Shown here one piece after another: positions 24,407-32,996 of a stretch of 64,000 nucleotides of DNA (position 1 is its first letter; the number at the start of each line of letters is the position of its first letter). The notes beneath the pieces are model-generated. The model worked only from the letters and a program-made list of their open reading frames with translations. It was not told the origin of the DNA and ran no database searches. Made by a program: the position numbers and the translations under genes. The stretch is from positions 868,001 to 932,000 of the forward strand of contig NZ_CP089391.1 of assembly GCF_027594865.1 (NCBI RefSeq), given 5' to 3'. The DNA comes from Bradyrhizobium xenonodulans. Its GTDB lineage: Bacteria; Pseudomonadota; Alphaproteobacteria; Rhizobiales; Xanthobacteraceae.

Positions 24407-25108
24407 TCAAAATTTCTCCACCCAGGGTCGCAGCTCCAGCTCCCAGCTCCAGGCGCTGCGCGGCTGCTGCAGCACGTTCCAATAGCTCGCCGCGATCGCA
24501 TCGGGATCGAGCATCGAATCCGGTTTGTCTTCTGCCTCCGTCCGCGCCGCGCTCTTGATGCCGCCGTCGATGACGAAATGCGCGACGTGGATGCCTTGCG
24601 GCGACAATTCGCGCGCCAGGCTCTGCGCGAGACCGCGCAGCGCAAACTTGCCCATCGCGAACGAGGCTGACTGCGCATAGCCCTTGACGCTGGCGGACGC
24701 CCCGGTGAACAGGATCGCGCCGTGCTTGTTCGGCAGCATGCGTTTCGCCGCCTGCTGCGCCACCAGGAAGCCGCCATAGGCGCTGACTGCAATGGCCTGC
24801 GCGACGTCGGCCGGAACGAGATCGACGAACGGCCCGCGTGTGCGGCCGCTGGCGTTGTACACGACCAGATCAGGCGTGCCGATCTCGCGCTCGACGAGGC
24901 CGAACAGACGCTCGACCTCCTCGGGCTCCGTCGCGTTGCAGGCATAGGCCTTGGCGCCGGTCTCGCTACAGAGCGCGCCGAGCTTTTCGATCTTGCGCGC
25001 GGCGAGCGCAACGCGAATGCCTTGCGCGGCAAGCAGCCGCGCCAGCGAGGCGCTCAGGCCTTCGCCGGCACCGACGATGAGGGCGATCTTGTATTTCGGG
25101 TGTTCCAT
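24407..25108 (-). CDS. Short-chain dehydrogenase/reductase with Tyr-to-Phe change at the catalytic site
   Basis: Classical SDR fold, 233 aa, with the nucleotide-binding GAGEGLSAS motif at 13-21 and NNAG-like VYNASGR near 84-90. At the YxxxK position the sequence reads F150-AMG-K154, and the loop GASASVKGYAQSASF places serines nearby. If the alignment is right, the proton-donor tyrosine is missing, so the protein may be a non-catalytic or altered reductase. It reads toward the crotonase gene but is separated by a repeat. No substrate inferred. Confidence 0.84.
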   Translation of the reverse strand: MEHPKYKIALIVGAGEGLSASLARLLAAQGIRVALAARKIEKLGALCSETGAKAYACNATEPEEVERLFGLVEREIGTPDLVVYNASGRTRGPFVDLVPADVAQAIAVSAYGGFLVAQQAAKRMLPNKHGAILFTGASASVKGYAQSASFAMGKFALRGLAQSLARELSPQGIHVAHFVIDGGIKSAARTEAEDKPDSMLDPDAIAASYWNVLQQPRSAWSWELELRPWVEKF

Positions 25109-25339
25109 GGCGTGATCTCTCGAAGACGGGGAGCGGTTGATCTATGCACGGTTCGCGCGAACAACCAGCGGGGACGACGACAATTCCGCAGAGCGAATTG
25201 CTCCTTCATGGCGGTCATGCCTCCCTGACAATTTGCGGCTTTATCCGCATCCGCTGCTGGAGCATGATCGACATCATTCAACGCGGCAAGCGCTAAAGCC
25301 GCGCAAAATGTTCGCAAGGCGGAAACGAAGAGGACGATC
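25109..25339. other. Intergenic spacer between SDR and acyl-CoA dehydrogenase genes
   Basis: Divergent spacer of 231 bp; no gene, repeat or clear promoter motif recognised. Confidence 0.4.
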
Positions 25340-27124
25340 ATGCACGAGCCGGTCACAGGGCAGCCAAACAACGTCGCGGCCGGGCAGTCCGGCCTGCTGG
25401 CACCTGACACCACGGGCATGAACTTCTACCGCGCCGATCAGGCCCTCACCGATCTCCTGCGCATCCATCTGCCCGAGAAGCTGTTCCGCCACATCGAGCC
25501 GCATCTCGATCGCCTCGGCGAGCTTGCAGGCGGCCGGCTCGACGACTGCGCGCGGCTCGCCGACCGGCACACGCCGGTGCTGCACCAGCGCGACAAGTTC
25601 GGCCGCGACGTGCAGTGGATCGAATATCACCCGGCCTATCGCGAATTGGAGAACGCGGCCTTCGGCGAATTCGGCATCCATGCGCTCTCGATCCGCAAGG
25701 GCATCATGGGCTGGCCGGACAAATATCCCGTCGTGGCAAAGCACGCCTTCACCTTCTTGTTCAACCAGACCGAATTCGGCATGGGTTGCCCGATCAACGT
25801 CACCGACGGTTGCGCAAAACTGCTTTCGAATTTCGGCAGCGAGGCACTGAAGGCGAAATATCTGGACGGCCTGACCCAGACCGACATGAGCAAGCTGACG
25901 CAGGGTGGCCAGTTCATGACCGAGAAGGAAGGCGGCTCCGACGTCGGCACGCTCACCACGACGGCCGTTCAGGAGGGCGACCATTGGCGCCTCCAAGGCG
26001 AAAAATGGTTCTGCTCGAATGCGGATGCGAAAGTCGTGATGCTGCTGGCGCGGCCCGAAGGCGCCGGCCCCGGCACGCGCGGCGTCGGCCTGTTCCTGAT
26101 GCCGCGCTTCCTCGACGACGGCTCGCAGAACCACTACCGGATCGTGCGTTTGAAGGACAAGCTCGGCACCCGCTCGATGGCGTCGGGCGAGATCAAGCTG
26201 GAAGGCGCGATCGCCTATGCGGTCGGCAAGCTCGACCGCGGCTTCGTGCAGATGGCCGAGATGGTGAACTCGTCGCGGCTGTCCAACGGCGTGAAATCCA
26301 CCGCGCTGATGCGCCGGGCCTATCATGATGCGATGACGGTCGCGAAGAACCGCGTGGTGTTCGGCAATCGCATCATCGATCTGCCGCTCGGCCGTCGCCA
26401 GATGCTGAAGATCATGCTGCCGGTCGAGCAGGCGCTGTCGATGAGCTTTCTCACGGCGGATGCGCTCGACCGTGCGGAAGCCGGCAGCCAGGACGCCGCG
26501 GCGCTGCTGCGCATCCTGACGCCGACGCTGAAATTCCGCGCCACGCGCGATGCGCGAAAGGTCTGCGGCGATGCGCTCGAGATGCGCGGCGGCATCGGCT
26601 ATATCGAGGAATTCGCCACCCCACGCCTGTTGCGCGATGCGCATCTCGGCTCGGTCTGGGAAGGCACCGGCAATATCGTCGCGATCGATGCGCTCCGGCG
26701 CGCGGTCGGCCGCCATGGCGCGGAATCCGCGCTTGCCGCCGATCTGCACGCGCGTCTCGATGATAGCGCCTCCGTGCCGCAGGCTTGGCGTGACAGTTTG
26801 CGCGGTCTCGTCGATCGCGCCGTCGGCTTCGCGCGCGAGGTCGCCGGCAAGGCCGATAACGAAGCCGATGCGCGCCGTGCCACCAGCCTGCTCTATCACG
26901 TCGCCAGCGCGGTTGCGCTCGCCTGGGAAGCGCATCGCATCCACGACATGCGCGGTGATGCGCGCCGGCTGCTGCTGTCGCGGCTGGTGGTCGACCATCG
27001 CGTGGCGCCGAGCGATCCGTTCCGGCTGACGGAAAATGCCGTGCAAGCGAAGATCGCGGAGCTGCTGCTCGGTGATCGCGTGGCCTCCATGAGCGAGGTT
27101 GGCGAACTGGTTCTGGCAGCGTAG
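25340..27124 (+). CDS. Acyl-CoA dehydrogenase, AidB-like
   Basis: FAD-dependent dehydrogenase of 594 aa, larger than ordinary acyl-CoA dehydrogenases because it has the AidB-type C-terminal extension. Visible motifs are MTEKEGGSDVGTLTT (FAD/substrate loop, about 194-208), RRAYHDAMTVAKNRVVFG, and GSVWEGTGNIVAIDALRRAV where the glutamate of WEGTGN is the candidate catalytic base. AidB relatives bind DNA or work on isovaleryl-CoA; the sequence does not say which applies. An alcohol dehydrogenase gene follows on the same strand after 46 bp. Confidence 0.9.
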   Translation: MHEPVTGQPNNVAAGQSGLLAPDTTGMNFYRADQALTDLLRIHLPEKLFRHIEPHLDRLGELAGGRLDDCARLADRHTPVLHQRDKFGRDVQWIEYHPAYRELENAAFGEFGIHALSIRKGIMGWPDKYPVVAKHAFTFLFNQTEFGMGCPINVTDGCAKLLSNFGSEALKAKYLDGLTQTDMSKLTQGGQFMTEKEGGSDVGTLTTTAVQEGDHWRLQGEKWFCSNADAKVVMLLARPEGAGPGTRGVGLFLMPRFLDDGSQNHYRIVRLKDKLGTRSMASGEIKLEGAIAYAVGKLDRGFVQMAEMVNSSRLSNGVKSTALMRRAYHDAMTVAKNRVVFGNRIIDLPLGRRQMLKIMLPVEQALSMSFLTADALDRAEAGSQDAAALLRILTPTLKFRATRDARKVCGDALEMRGGIGYIEEFATPRLLRDAHLGSVWEGTGNIVAIDALRRAVGRHGAESALAADLHARLDDSASVPQAWRDSLRGLVDRAVGFAREVAGKADNEADARRATSLLYHVASAVALAWEAHRIHDMRGDARRLLLSRLVVDHRVAPSDPFRLTENAVQAKIAELLLGDRVASMSEVGELVLAA

Positions 27125-27170
27125 GCTGCATCCCACGCTCAAACCAAAAGAAGCGATAGGGGAGTGCTCG

Positions 27171-28259
27171 ATGAAGGCCGCCGTGCTCTACGAAGTCAAC
27201 CAGCCGCTCGTCATCGAGGATGTCAGCCTGCCGAAGCCGGGTCCGCGCGAAGTTCTGATCCGCACAGCGGTCGCCGGCCTCTGCCACTCCGATCTGCACT
27301 TCATGGAAGGCCTCTATCCGCATCCGCTGCCCGCGGTGCTCGGGCATGAATCCGCCGGTGTCGTCGAGCAGGTTGGCTCCGACGTCACCTATGTGAAGCC
27401 GGGCGATCACGTCGTCACGTGCCTGTCCGTGTTCTGCGGCACCTGCGACAATTGCACGACGGGCCGCACGGTGCTCTGCACCGACACCACGGTGAAGCTG
27501 CTGCCGGGCGCCTCCAACCGGATGCAGTGGTCGAAGCCCGAGAAGCTGCACCAGTTCCTCAACCTCTCGTCCTTCGCCGAGCAGATGCTGGTGCACGAGA
27601 ATGCGATCGTCAAAATCCGGAAAGAAATGCCGCTCGATCTCGCCGCGCTGATCGGCTGCGGCGTCATCACCGGCTATGGCGCGGTGGTGAACACCGCGAA
27701 GGTGACGGCGGGCGAGACCGTGGCGGTGATCGGATGCGGCGGCGTCGGCATGGCCGCGATCAACGGCGCGCAGATCGCCGGCGCCGGCCGCATCATCGCC
27801 ATCGACACCAATCCGGCCAAGCTCCAGCTCGCGACCAAGCTGGGCGCGACCGACATCATCAATCCCGCCGACGGCGACGTCGTGAAGCAGGTGCGCGACC
27901 TCACCAATGGCGGCGTGCATCATTCCTTCGAGGTGCTCGGCCGCAAGGAGACCGCGGAGCAGGCGTTCGGCATGCTCGCCTCGGGCGGCACCGCCACCAT
28001 CGTCGGGATGATCCCGTTCGGCCAGAAGATCGAGCTGCACGGCTTCGATTTCTTGCGCGAGCGCCGGATCCAGGGTTCATCGATGGGCTCCAACCACTTT
28101 CGCGTGGACATGCCGCGCCTGGTCGATTTCTACCTGCGCGGCCGGCTGCACCTGGAGGACTGGATCTCGGCCAAGCTGAAGCTGTCAGAGATCAACGAGG
28201 GCTTTGCCAACATGAAAGCCGGCAAGACGCTGCGTAGCGTGATCATGTTTGATAGCTGA
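27171..28259 (+). CDS. Zinc-dependent alcohol dehydrogenase
   Basis: Medium-chain dehydrogenase of 362 aa. Catalytic zinc ligands are Cys-38 and His-59/Glu-60 (GHE), structural zinc ligands Cys-89, 92, 95 and 103 in CGTCDNCTTGRTVLC. The nucleotide-binding region has VIGCGGVGMAAI (around residues 184-195). The ATG at 27171 is taken because the preceding 24 codons lack family similarity and a GATAGGGGAG ribosome site fits. It resembles the class III/NDMA-type dehydrogenases. Likely co-transcribed with the acyl-CoA dehydrogenase. Confidence 0.9.
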   Translation: MKAAVLYEVNQPLVIEDVSLPKPGPREVLIRTAVAGLCHSDLHFMEGLYPHPLPAVLGHESAGVVEQVGSDVTYVKPGDHVVTCLSVFCGTCDNCTTGRTVLCTDTTVKLLPGASNRMQWSKPEKLHQFLNLSSFAEQMLVHENAIVKIRKEMPLDLAALIGCGVITGYGAVVNTAKVTAGETVAVIGCGGVGMAAINGAQIAGAGRIIAIDTNPAKLQLATKLGATDIINPADGDVVKQVRDLTNGGVHHSFEVLGRKETAEQAFGMLASGGTATIVGMIPFGQKIELHGFDFLRERRIQGSSMGSNHFRVDMPRLVDFYLRGRLHLEDWISAKLKLSEINEGFANMKAGKTLRSVIMFDS

Positions 28260-28270
28260 TACAACACCGG

Positions 28271-28377
28271 TGTCATCGCCCGCGAAGGCGGGCGATCCAG
28301 TACTCCGCGGCGAAAGTTGTGTGAACGAACTCTCGCCGCGGAGTACTGGATGCACCGGTCAAGCCGGGGCATGACAC
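28271..28377. repeat. Interspersed palindrome, family C, intact copy
   Basis: Outer arms GTCATCGCCCG... / ...GGGGCATGACAC with a central pair CAGTACTCCGCGGCG / CGCCGCGGAGTACTG; uninterrupted relative of the split copy at 16332-17861. Lies between converging genes. Confidence 0.85.
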
Positions 28378-28403
28378 CGAGTATGAGGATGGCTCGCCTC
28401 AGC

Positions 28404-28757
28404 TCACCGCGACACGTGCGCCGACACTGCCAGCCACCGTCCGTTCTGCTTCGCCCAGCAATCGGTGTATCGCCCCGTCGCCTGCTGGCCATCGGCGGTG
28501 GTGTAGCTGGTTGCGGCGTGGATGATGGCGAAATCGCCGATGATGCGGATCATGACATCATGCGCCCGCAGATTGCGGATCGCGATCGGCCGTGCCGTTT
28601 GCTCGAGGAAAGCTACGCGGTCGACCAGCGTCTTGTCGGGATTGGAGCAATAGAACTCAGGCGCCAGGATTTCGTCGAAGCGCTTGACGTCGCAGGTCTG
28701 CACCGAGGCGACATAGTCGCGGTTGAGCGCGGTGAGGTCTTCGAGATCGTTGCTCAT
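28404..28757 (-). CDS. NTF2-like (DUF4440/SnoaL-type) protein
   Basis: Protein of 117 aa with the cone-shaped NTF2 pattern: a helix with NRDYVASVQTCDVKRFDEIL followed by the beta-rich EFYCSNPDKTLVDR, an ATSYTTADGQQATGRYTDCW strand pair and a final GRWLAVSAH strand. Proteins of this fold include isomerases, dehydratases and unclassified small enzymes, so no reaction is given. Downstream lie only repeats and the second amidase, both on the same strand. Confidence 0.8.
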   Translation of the reverse strand: MSNDLEDLTALNRDYVASVQTCDVKRFDEILAPEFYCSNPDKTLVDRVAFLEQTARPIAIRNLRAHDVMIRIIGDFAIIHAATSYTTADGQQATGRYTDCWAKQNGRWLAVSAHVSR

Positions 28758-28793
28758 GACATTCCTCTCCGCTTATCTTGCTTGTGGTGACTC

Positions 28794-28880
28794 CGTCATT
28801 GCGAGGAGCTCTTGCGACGAAGCAATCCAGACTGTCCCCGTGGAAAGATTTTGGATTGCTTCGCTTCGCTCGCAATGACG
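28794..28880. repeat. Interspersed palindrome, family D
   Basis: Arms CGTCATTGCGAGGAGC and GCTCGCAATGACG enclose GCGACGAAGCAATCCAGACT and its near-complement. A common alphaproteobacterial intergenic repeat shape; between two leftward genes. Confidence 0.85.
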
Positions 28881-28888
28881 CCGCGGCG

Positions 28889-30361
28889 CTAATCGTCAAA
28901 CATCTTCGGCGGCACGAACCCGCCGAATTCGCGCTCGATCAGCTCGGCGAGCTTCAGCGGCGTCCTGTCCTCGAGGAAGGGCCCGATGATCTGCACGCCG
29001 ACCGGCAGGCGGTCCTTCGACAGACCGAGCGGAACAGCCGTTGCCGGCAGGCCTGTCAGCGTGGCGATGCCGGGCCAGGCAAGCTGGTCCGGATAGACAT
29101 AGTCCTTGCCGTCGATGTTGATCCGGCGCGTCTCCTGCTGCGGCGAATGATCGTGGGGATAGGCCGGGGTGGGCATGATCGGGCAAATGACCGCATCGAA
29201 TGTCTTGAACAATTGCCGCCATTGCGCGCGCAGGCCGGCGCGAGCCCCCTCGTCGAACACCCAGGACTGGTGTGTGCTGGTCATGCCGCGCAGCCGCTCG
29301 GCAGAAAGGCTCTTGTCCTCGGGTGAGAGCTGCGCCGCAGCGGCACCCGCGCCGGCGAGAACGTCCGGCGGAAAGAAGGCGCCGAGAAAGCTCATCAGCA
29401 TGCGCATGTAGAGGCGGGAGGCCTCGGTGAAGTCGGGAAACAGCCGGCTTTCGCGCGCGATGCTCGCACCCGACCGCGACAATTGCTCCGCAAGCTTCTC
29501 GATCGCGCCCCGGATATCTGCATTCGCAGGCAGCAACGGGTGGCCGTCGATCACCAGCAGACGGAAATCCTTCAGCTCCTGGTGTCGCGCCTGCGGCAGC
29601 GCGAGCTTGTAACCAATGCCGAGGTCCAGCGGGTCCGGGCCTGCCATCACGTCCAGCAGCAGGGCCAGATCGGCCGCACTGCGCGCCATCGGGCCGATCA
29701 CCGCCATATCGCGCTCCATTGGGACCGCTGGAAAGGGCGGCGGCGTATGGCCACGCGTTGGACAGAGATTGTAGGTCGGCTTGTGAGCATAGACCCCGCA
29801 ATGGAAGGCAGGCACCCGCAGCGAGCCGCCGATGTCGGATCCGAGCGAGAGCGGTCCGTAGCCTGCCGCGAGCGCCGCAGACGAGCCGCCCGATGAGCCG
29901 CCGGGCGTGCGGCCGAGATCGAACGGATTGTTCGTGGTGCCGTAGATGTCGTTGTAGCTCTGCCAATCCCCGAGCCCGACGGGAACGTTGGTCTTGCCGA
30001 GGATGACGCCGCCGGCGTTCTTCACCCGGGTGACCGACAGCGCGTCCTCCGCCGCTTTGAAATCCTTCTGCGGTGTCCAACCCCAGGTCGTGGGCAGGCC
30101 GGCGATGTTGAAGGATTCCTTCACCGTCACCGGCAGGCCGAGCAGCGGCTTGCGCTCGCCCTGTGCCAATGCGGCGTCGGCGTCACGCGCGGCGCTCAGC
30201 GCGCGGTCGAAATCCCGGACGCAGATCGCATTGATCTTGCCATCATGCCGTTCGATGCGGCCGATCGCATCCTGCGTGAGCTCGACCGCGGAGACCTTCT
30301 TCGTGCTCAATGCGGCCGACAGCTCGACCGCGCTCTTGAAAGTCCATTCCGATTTGGCCAT
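28889..30361 (-). CDS. Amidase-signature family enzyme
   Basis: Second amidase, 490 aa, starting at the ATG at 30359-30361. The catalytic residues are at the same numbering as in the first amidase: Lys-81 in VKESF, cis-Ser-156 in GGSSGGS and nucleophile Ser-180 in GSDIGGSLR. The mid-insertion and C-terminal half differ from the operon amidase, so they are separate subfamilies. It is a lone gene without a transporter or AtzG-like partner. Relatives cover aryl, aliphatic and acyl amides and GatA; no substrate is set. Confidence 0.88.
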   Translation of the reverse strand: MAKSEWTFKSAVELSAALSTKKVSAVELTQDAIGRIERHDGKINAICVRDFDRALSAARDADAALAQGERKPLLGLPVTVKESFNIAGLPTTWGWTPQKDFKAAEDALSVTRVKNAGGVILGKTNVPVGLGDWQSYNDIYGTTNNPFDLGRTPGGSSGGSSAALAAGYGPLSLGSDIGGSLRVPAFHCGVYAHKPTYNLCPTRGHTPPPFPAVPMERDMAVIGPMARSAADLALLLDVMAGPDPLDLGIGYKLALPQARHQELKDFRLLVIDGHPLLPANADIRGAIEKLAEQLSRSGASIARESRLFPDFTEASRLYMRMLMSFLGAFFPPDVLAGAGAAAAQLSPEDKSLSAERLRGMTSTHQSWVFDEGARAGLRAQWRQLFKTFDAVICPIMPTPAYPHDHSPQQETRRINIDGKDYVYPDQLAWPGIATLTGLPATAVPLGLSKDRLPVGVQIIGPFLEDRTPLKLAELIEREFGGFVPPKMFDD

Positions 30362-30477
30362 GGCGCTTCTCCCGATCTTGTTGTTGGGGGATGATGCGCA
30401 GTTTGGCACAGGGCCGCAACGGCTGTTTGATCGCGATTGATCTTCGGAATCGCCAGAGCAGGCGCCGTTCCAACCGC

Positions 30478-30545
30478 GGTGTCATCGCCCGCGAGGTCCG
30501 CAATTGCGCACAAGGCGATTGACGACACCGGGCATGAGGTGCCGC
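30478..30545. repeat. Degenerate palindrome, family C-like
   Basis: GTGTCATCGCCCGCGAGG at one side and ACACCGGGCATGAGG at the other. Weak copy within the 195-bp gap in front of the amidase gene; otherwise the gap holds nothing I recognise. Confidence 0.45.
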
Positions 30546-30556
30546 CGCCGCGCCCC

Positions 30557-30871
30557 TTACTGATCCGGCCCGAACTTGAACTTGCCGTCGCCTTCCAGAT
30601 ACGGGCCGCTGCGCATGTAGAGCTGGCCGTTGTGGCCGATGAAGAACAGCGTGCCCTTCGGCACCTTCTTGGCGCCCTTCAGGAGTTCGCCGGCATTGCT
30701 GGTGCCCATCTTGTAGGAGAAGGTCTTGCCTTCCTTGTCATAAGCATAGCCGGTGTCGGGCTTGAGCTCCCACGGCGTCGCCGGGGCTTGTGCGTATGCT
30801 GGCGCGGCGAACGCGCCGAGCGCTGCTGCGAGTGCAGCCAAAACAAATGTCTTTTTTGAAAATGTCATCAT
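30557..30871 (-). CDS. Small secreted protein, unknown
   Basis: About 104 aa with an N-terminal signal (MMTFSKKTFVLAALAAALGA, likely cleavage after AYA). The mature part (WELKPDTGYAYDKEGKTFSY...GPYLEGDGKFKFGPDQ) is short, charged and glycine-rich with no cysteine. Two adjacent ATG codons could both start it; a GGGGAGGA ribosome site precedes them. No family recognised. Exported to periplasm or outside. Confidence 0.62.
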   Translation of the reverse strand: MMTFSKKTFVLAALAAALGAFAAPAYAQAPATPWELKPDTGYAYDKEGKTFSYKMGTSNAGELLKGAKKVPKGTLFFIGHNGQLYMRSGPYLEGDGKFKFGPDQ

Positions 30872-31064
30872 CCCATCCTCCCCGCCATTGCGGTTGCCCG
30901 ATTTGAACAAATCACGAACAGTATGTCCGGGTCAATTTGCGAAAGCGCCGCAGCGCATCAAATCCTGCCCAGCAGTTTGTGATTTTCCCTTCGTCCCCGC
31001 GCGACTATGTTCCGCTTTCCGTCTAGAACGCAACTCGACAAAATTATGGGTGGGGATGATTCGG

Positions 31065-31544
31065 ATGCGCCATTTGATCAAACTTTGCTGGGCTGCTGCA
31101 TTGTCGCTGACGGCGCTGGCGCCGGACGCCCGGGCCGACGATTACCAGCTCAGCCACAACCAGCGCATTTCGTGCAGCCGCGGCCTTGCCCCGGGCAAGC
31201 TGAACACCGCGACCTGCAAGTCCTACACCTATCTCTTCAACACCAAGACCTCGGAATATTTCCGCTGCCAGGTCTCGCTGGCGCTGACCCGCGACAACAA
31301 GGAAGTCATCAACGTCCAGACCGACGGCGGCTGCACCAAGAAGGCGCGCATCTTCGAGACCGACGGGAAGTATGATTTCGACGCCACCGAGACCGAGCCG
31401 CCGAACACCAACTCGTTCTTCGGCCCCGGCGGCTATTCGATCTGGGCCGCCGACACCGCGGCACAGAAGATCCGCGGCTGCATCACCATCTCCTCCGGCC
31501 TCGGCTCCGACATCTCCAAGTGCCTGGACATGACGTTCCAGTGA
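31065..31544 (+). CDS. Secreted cysteine-containing protein, unknown
   Basis: Protein of 159 aa with a signal peptide (MRHLIKLCWAAALSLTALAP, cleavage near ARA-DD). The mature part has six cysteines (SCSRG, TCKSY, FRCQ, GGCTKK, RGCIT, SKCLD), suggesting three disulfides in the periplasm. I place the start at the ATG at 31065, with a GGGG stretch at normal distance; 31056 is also possible. It is rich in Ser, Thr and Lys and has no family I can name. It stands alone, divergent from 30557-30871. Confidence 0.68.
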   Translation: MRHLIKLCWAAALSLTALAPDARADDYQLSHNQRISCSRGLAPGKLNTATCKSYTYLFNTKTSEYFRCQVSLALTRDNKEVINVQTDGGCTKKARIFETDGKYDFDATETEPPNTNSFFGPGGYSIWAADTAAQKIRGCITISSGLGSDISKCLDMTFQ

Positions 31545-31550
31545 GGGTGC

Positions 31551-31672
31551 GCTCTCCCCCGCATGCGGGGAGGGTTGGGGAGAGGGGGCCGCCGCAATGG
31601 GACACTCCCCCAGAGGAAACAACCCTCACCCGCGCCTTCGGCGCGACCTCTCGCGCAAGCGGGAGAGGTGAC
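31551..31672. repeat. Palindromic repeat, family B copy 2
   Basis: CTCTCCCCCGCATGCGGGGAG hairpin followed by GAGAGGGGGCCG and, at the right end, CGCGCCTTCGGCGCGACCTC and GCGGGAGAGGTG. Same layout as 4786-4944. It occupies most of the 316-bp gap before the TRAP genes; the remaining bases (31673-31861) hold nothing recognisable. Confidence 0.75.
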
Positions 31673-31861
31673 CGAGTCCGCGGCTTGAGCGATTGGCCCT
31701 CACGTAAGTCCATCCACTGCGCCAGCTCGCCGCACCTGCCCGAGTTCCCAAAAATCCAGCCCGGACAGCCGTTTACCGCAGTCCTGTTTTGACTTTTGGA
31801 CGGGTTGACCCGCTCCCCTCATCCGGCCACTTTCGCGGCCGGTTTGGGGAGTACAACAACC

Positions 31862-32809
31862 ATGAAACGGACGATTTTCGGCGCGGCCGCGGCTCTTGCC
31901 CTGGCGGCGTCGGCACCTTGCGCGCATGCGCAATCCTTCATCAACGTGCTGACCGGCGGCACCTCCGGGGTCTACTATCCGCTCGGTGTCGCGATCGGGA
32001 AGATCTACGGCGACAAGATTCCGAACGTGAAGACGCAGGTGCAGGCCACCAAGGCGTCGGTCGAGAACCTGATCCTGCTCCAGCAGGGCCGCGGCGAGCT
32101 GGCGTTCACGCTGGGCGACTCGCTCAAAGCCGCCTGGGACGGCGAGGAGGAGGCGGGCTTCAAGAGCAAGCTCGACAAGCTCAGGACCATCGGCGCGATC
32201 TATCCGAATTACATCCAGATCGTCGCGACCACTGAGTCCGGCATCAAGACGCTGGCCGACCTCAAGGGCAAGAGCCTGTCGGTCGGCGCGCCGAAGTCGG
32301 GCACCGAGCTCAATTCGCGGGCGATCCTCAGCGCGGCCGGCATGAGCTACAAGGACCTCGGCAAGGTCGAATATCTGCCCTTCGCCGAATCCGTCGACCT
32401 CATGAAGAATCGCCAGCTTGGTGCGACCCTCCAGTCGGCCGGCCTCGGTGTCGCCTCGCTGAAGGACCTTTCGACCTCGAGCCCGATCACAGTGGTGTCG
32501 GTGCCGAAGGAGACCGTGGACAAGATCGGCCCGCCCTTCATCTCCGCCACCATTCCGGCCAACACCTATACCGGCCAGGACAAGGACGTGCCGACGGCTG
32601 CCGTCGTGAACTATCTCGTCACCAGCTCCGCTGTTTCCGACGACCTCGCCTATCAGATGACAAAACTGGTGTTCGAATCGCTGCCCGAGCTCGCCAACGC
32701 GCACGCGGCCGGCAAGGAGATCAAGCTCGAGACGGCGGCCAATGGCAGCCCGGTTCCGCTGCATCCCGGCGCGATCCGCTATTACAAGGAAAAAGGGCTG
32801 ATCAAGTAG
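31862..32809 (+). CDS. TAXI-family TRAP transporter solute-binding protein
   Basis: Periplasmic receptor of a tripartite (TRAP) transporter, 315 aa. Signal peptide MKRTIFGAAAALALAASAP with cleavage near AHA-QS. The mature start INVLTGGTSGVYYPLGVAIG is the hallmark of the TAXI class, and the C-terminus HPGAIRYYKEKGLIK is typical. Related receptors bind organic acids such as glutamate or 2-oxoglutarate, so the ligand is open. The fused permease gene follows after 187 bp (with a repeat) and a DUF1850 gene after that: one operon. Confidence 0.93.
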   Translation: MKRTIFGAAAALALAASAPCAHAQSFINVLTGGTSGVYYPLGVAIGKIYGDKIPNVKTQVQATKASVENLILLQQGRGELAFTLGDSLKAAWDGEEEAGFKSKLDKLRTIGAIYPNYIQIVATTESGIKTLADLKGKSLSVGAPKSGTELNSRAILSAAGMSYKDLGKVEYLPFAESVDLMKNRQLGATLQSAGLGVASLKDLSTSSPITVVSVPKETVDKIGPPFISATIPANTYTGQDKDVPTAAVVNYLVTSSAVSDDLAYQMTKLVFESLPELANAHAAGKEIKLETAANGSPVPLHPGAIRYYKEKGLIK

Positions 32810-32829
32810 GATCGGCTCGCTCCGTCGGA

Positions 32830-32940
32830 CGTCATGCCCGGGCATCAGCGCGAAGCGCGTCTTCGCGCAGATGTCCCGGGCATCCACGTTCTTGGGGCAC
32901 CGCAGACCGCGGATGGCCGGGACAAGCCCCGGCCATGACG
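32830..32940. repeat. Interspersed palindrome, family C-like
   Basis: CGTCATGCCCGGGCATC at the left and CCCCGGCCATGACG at the right with further inner arms; lies between the TAXI receptor and permease genes, so it is inside an operon like the family-B copy at 4786. Confidence 0.78.
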
Positions 32941-32996
32941 TGTGCGGCGGCGGCGCCGGTGTTATGATTGCCTTCACAGGTTGGGGACGGATTGAG

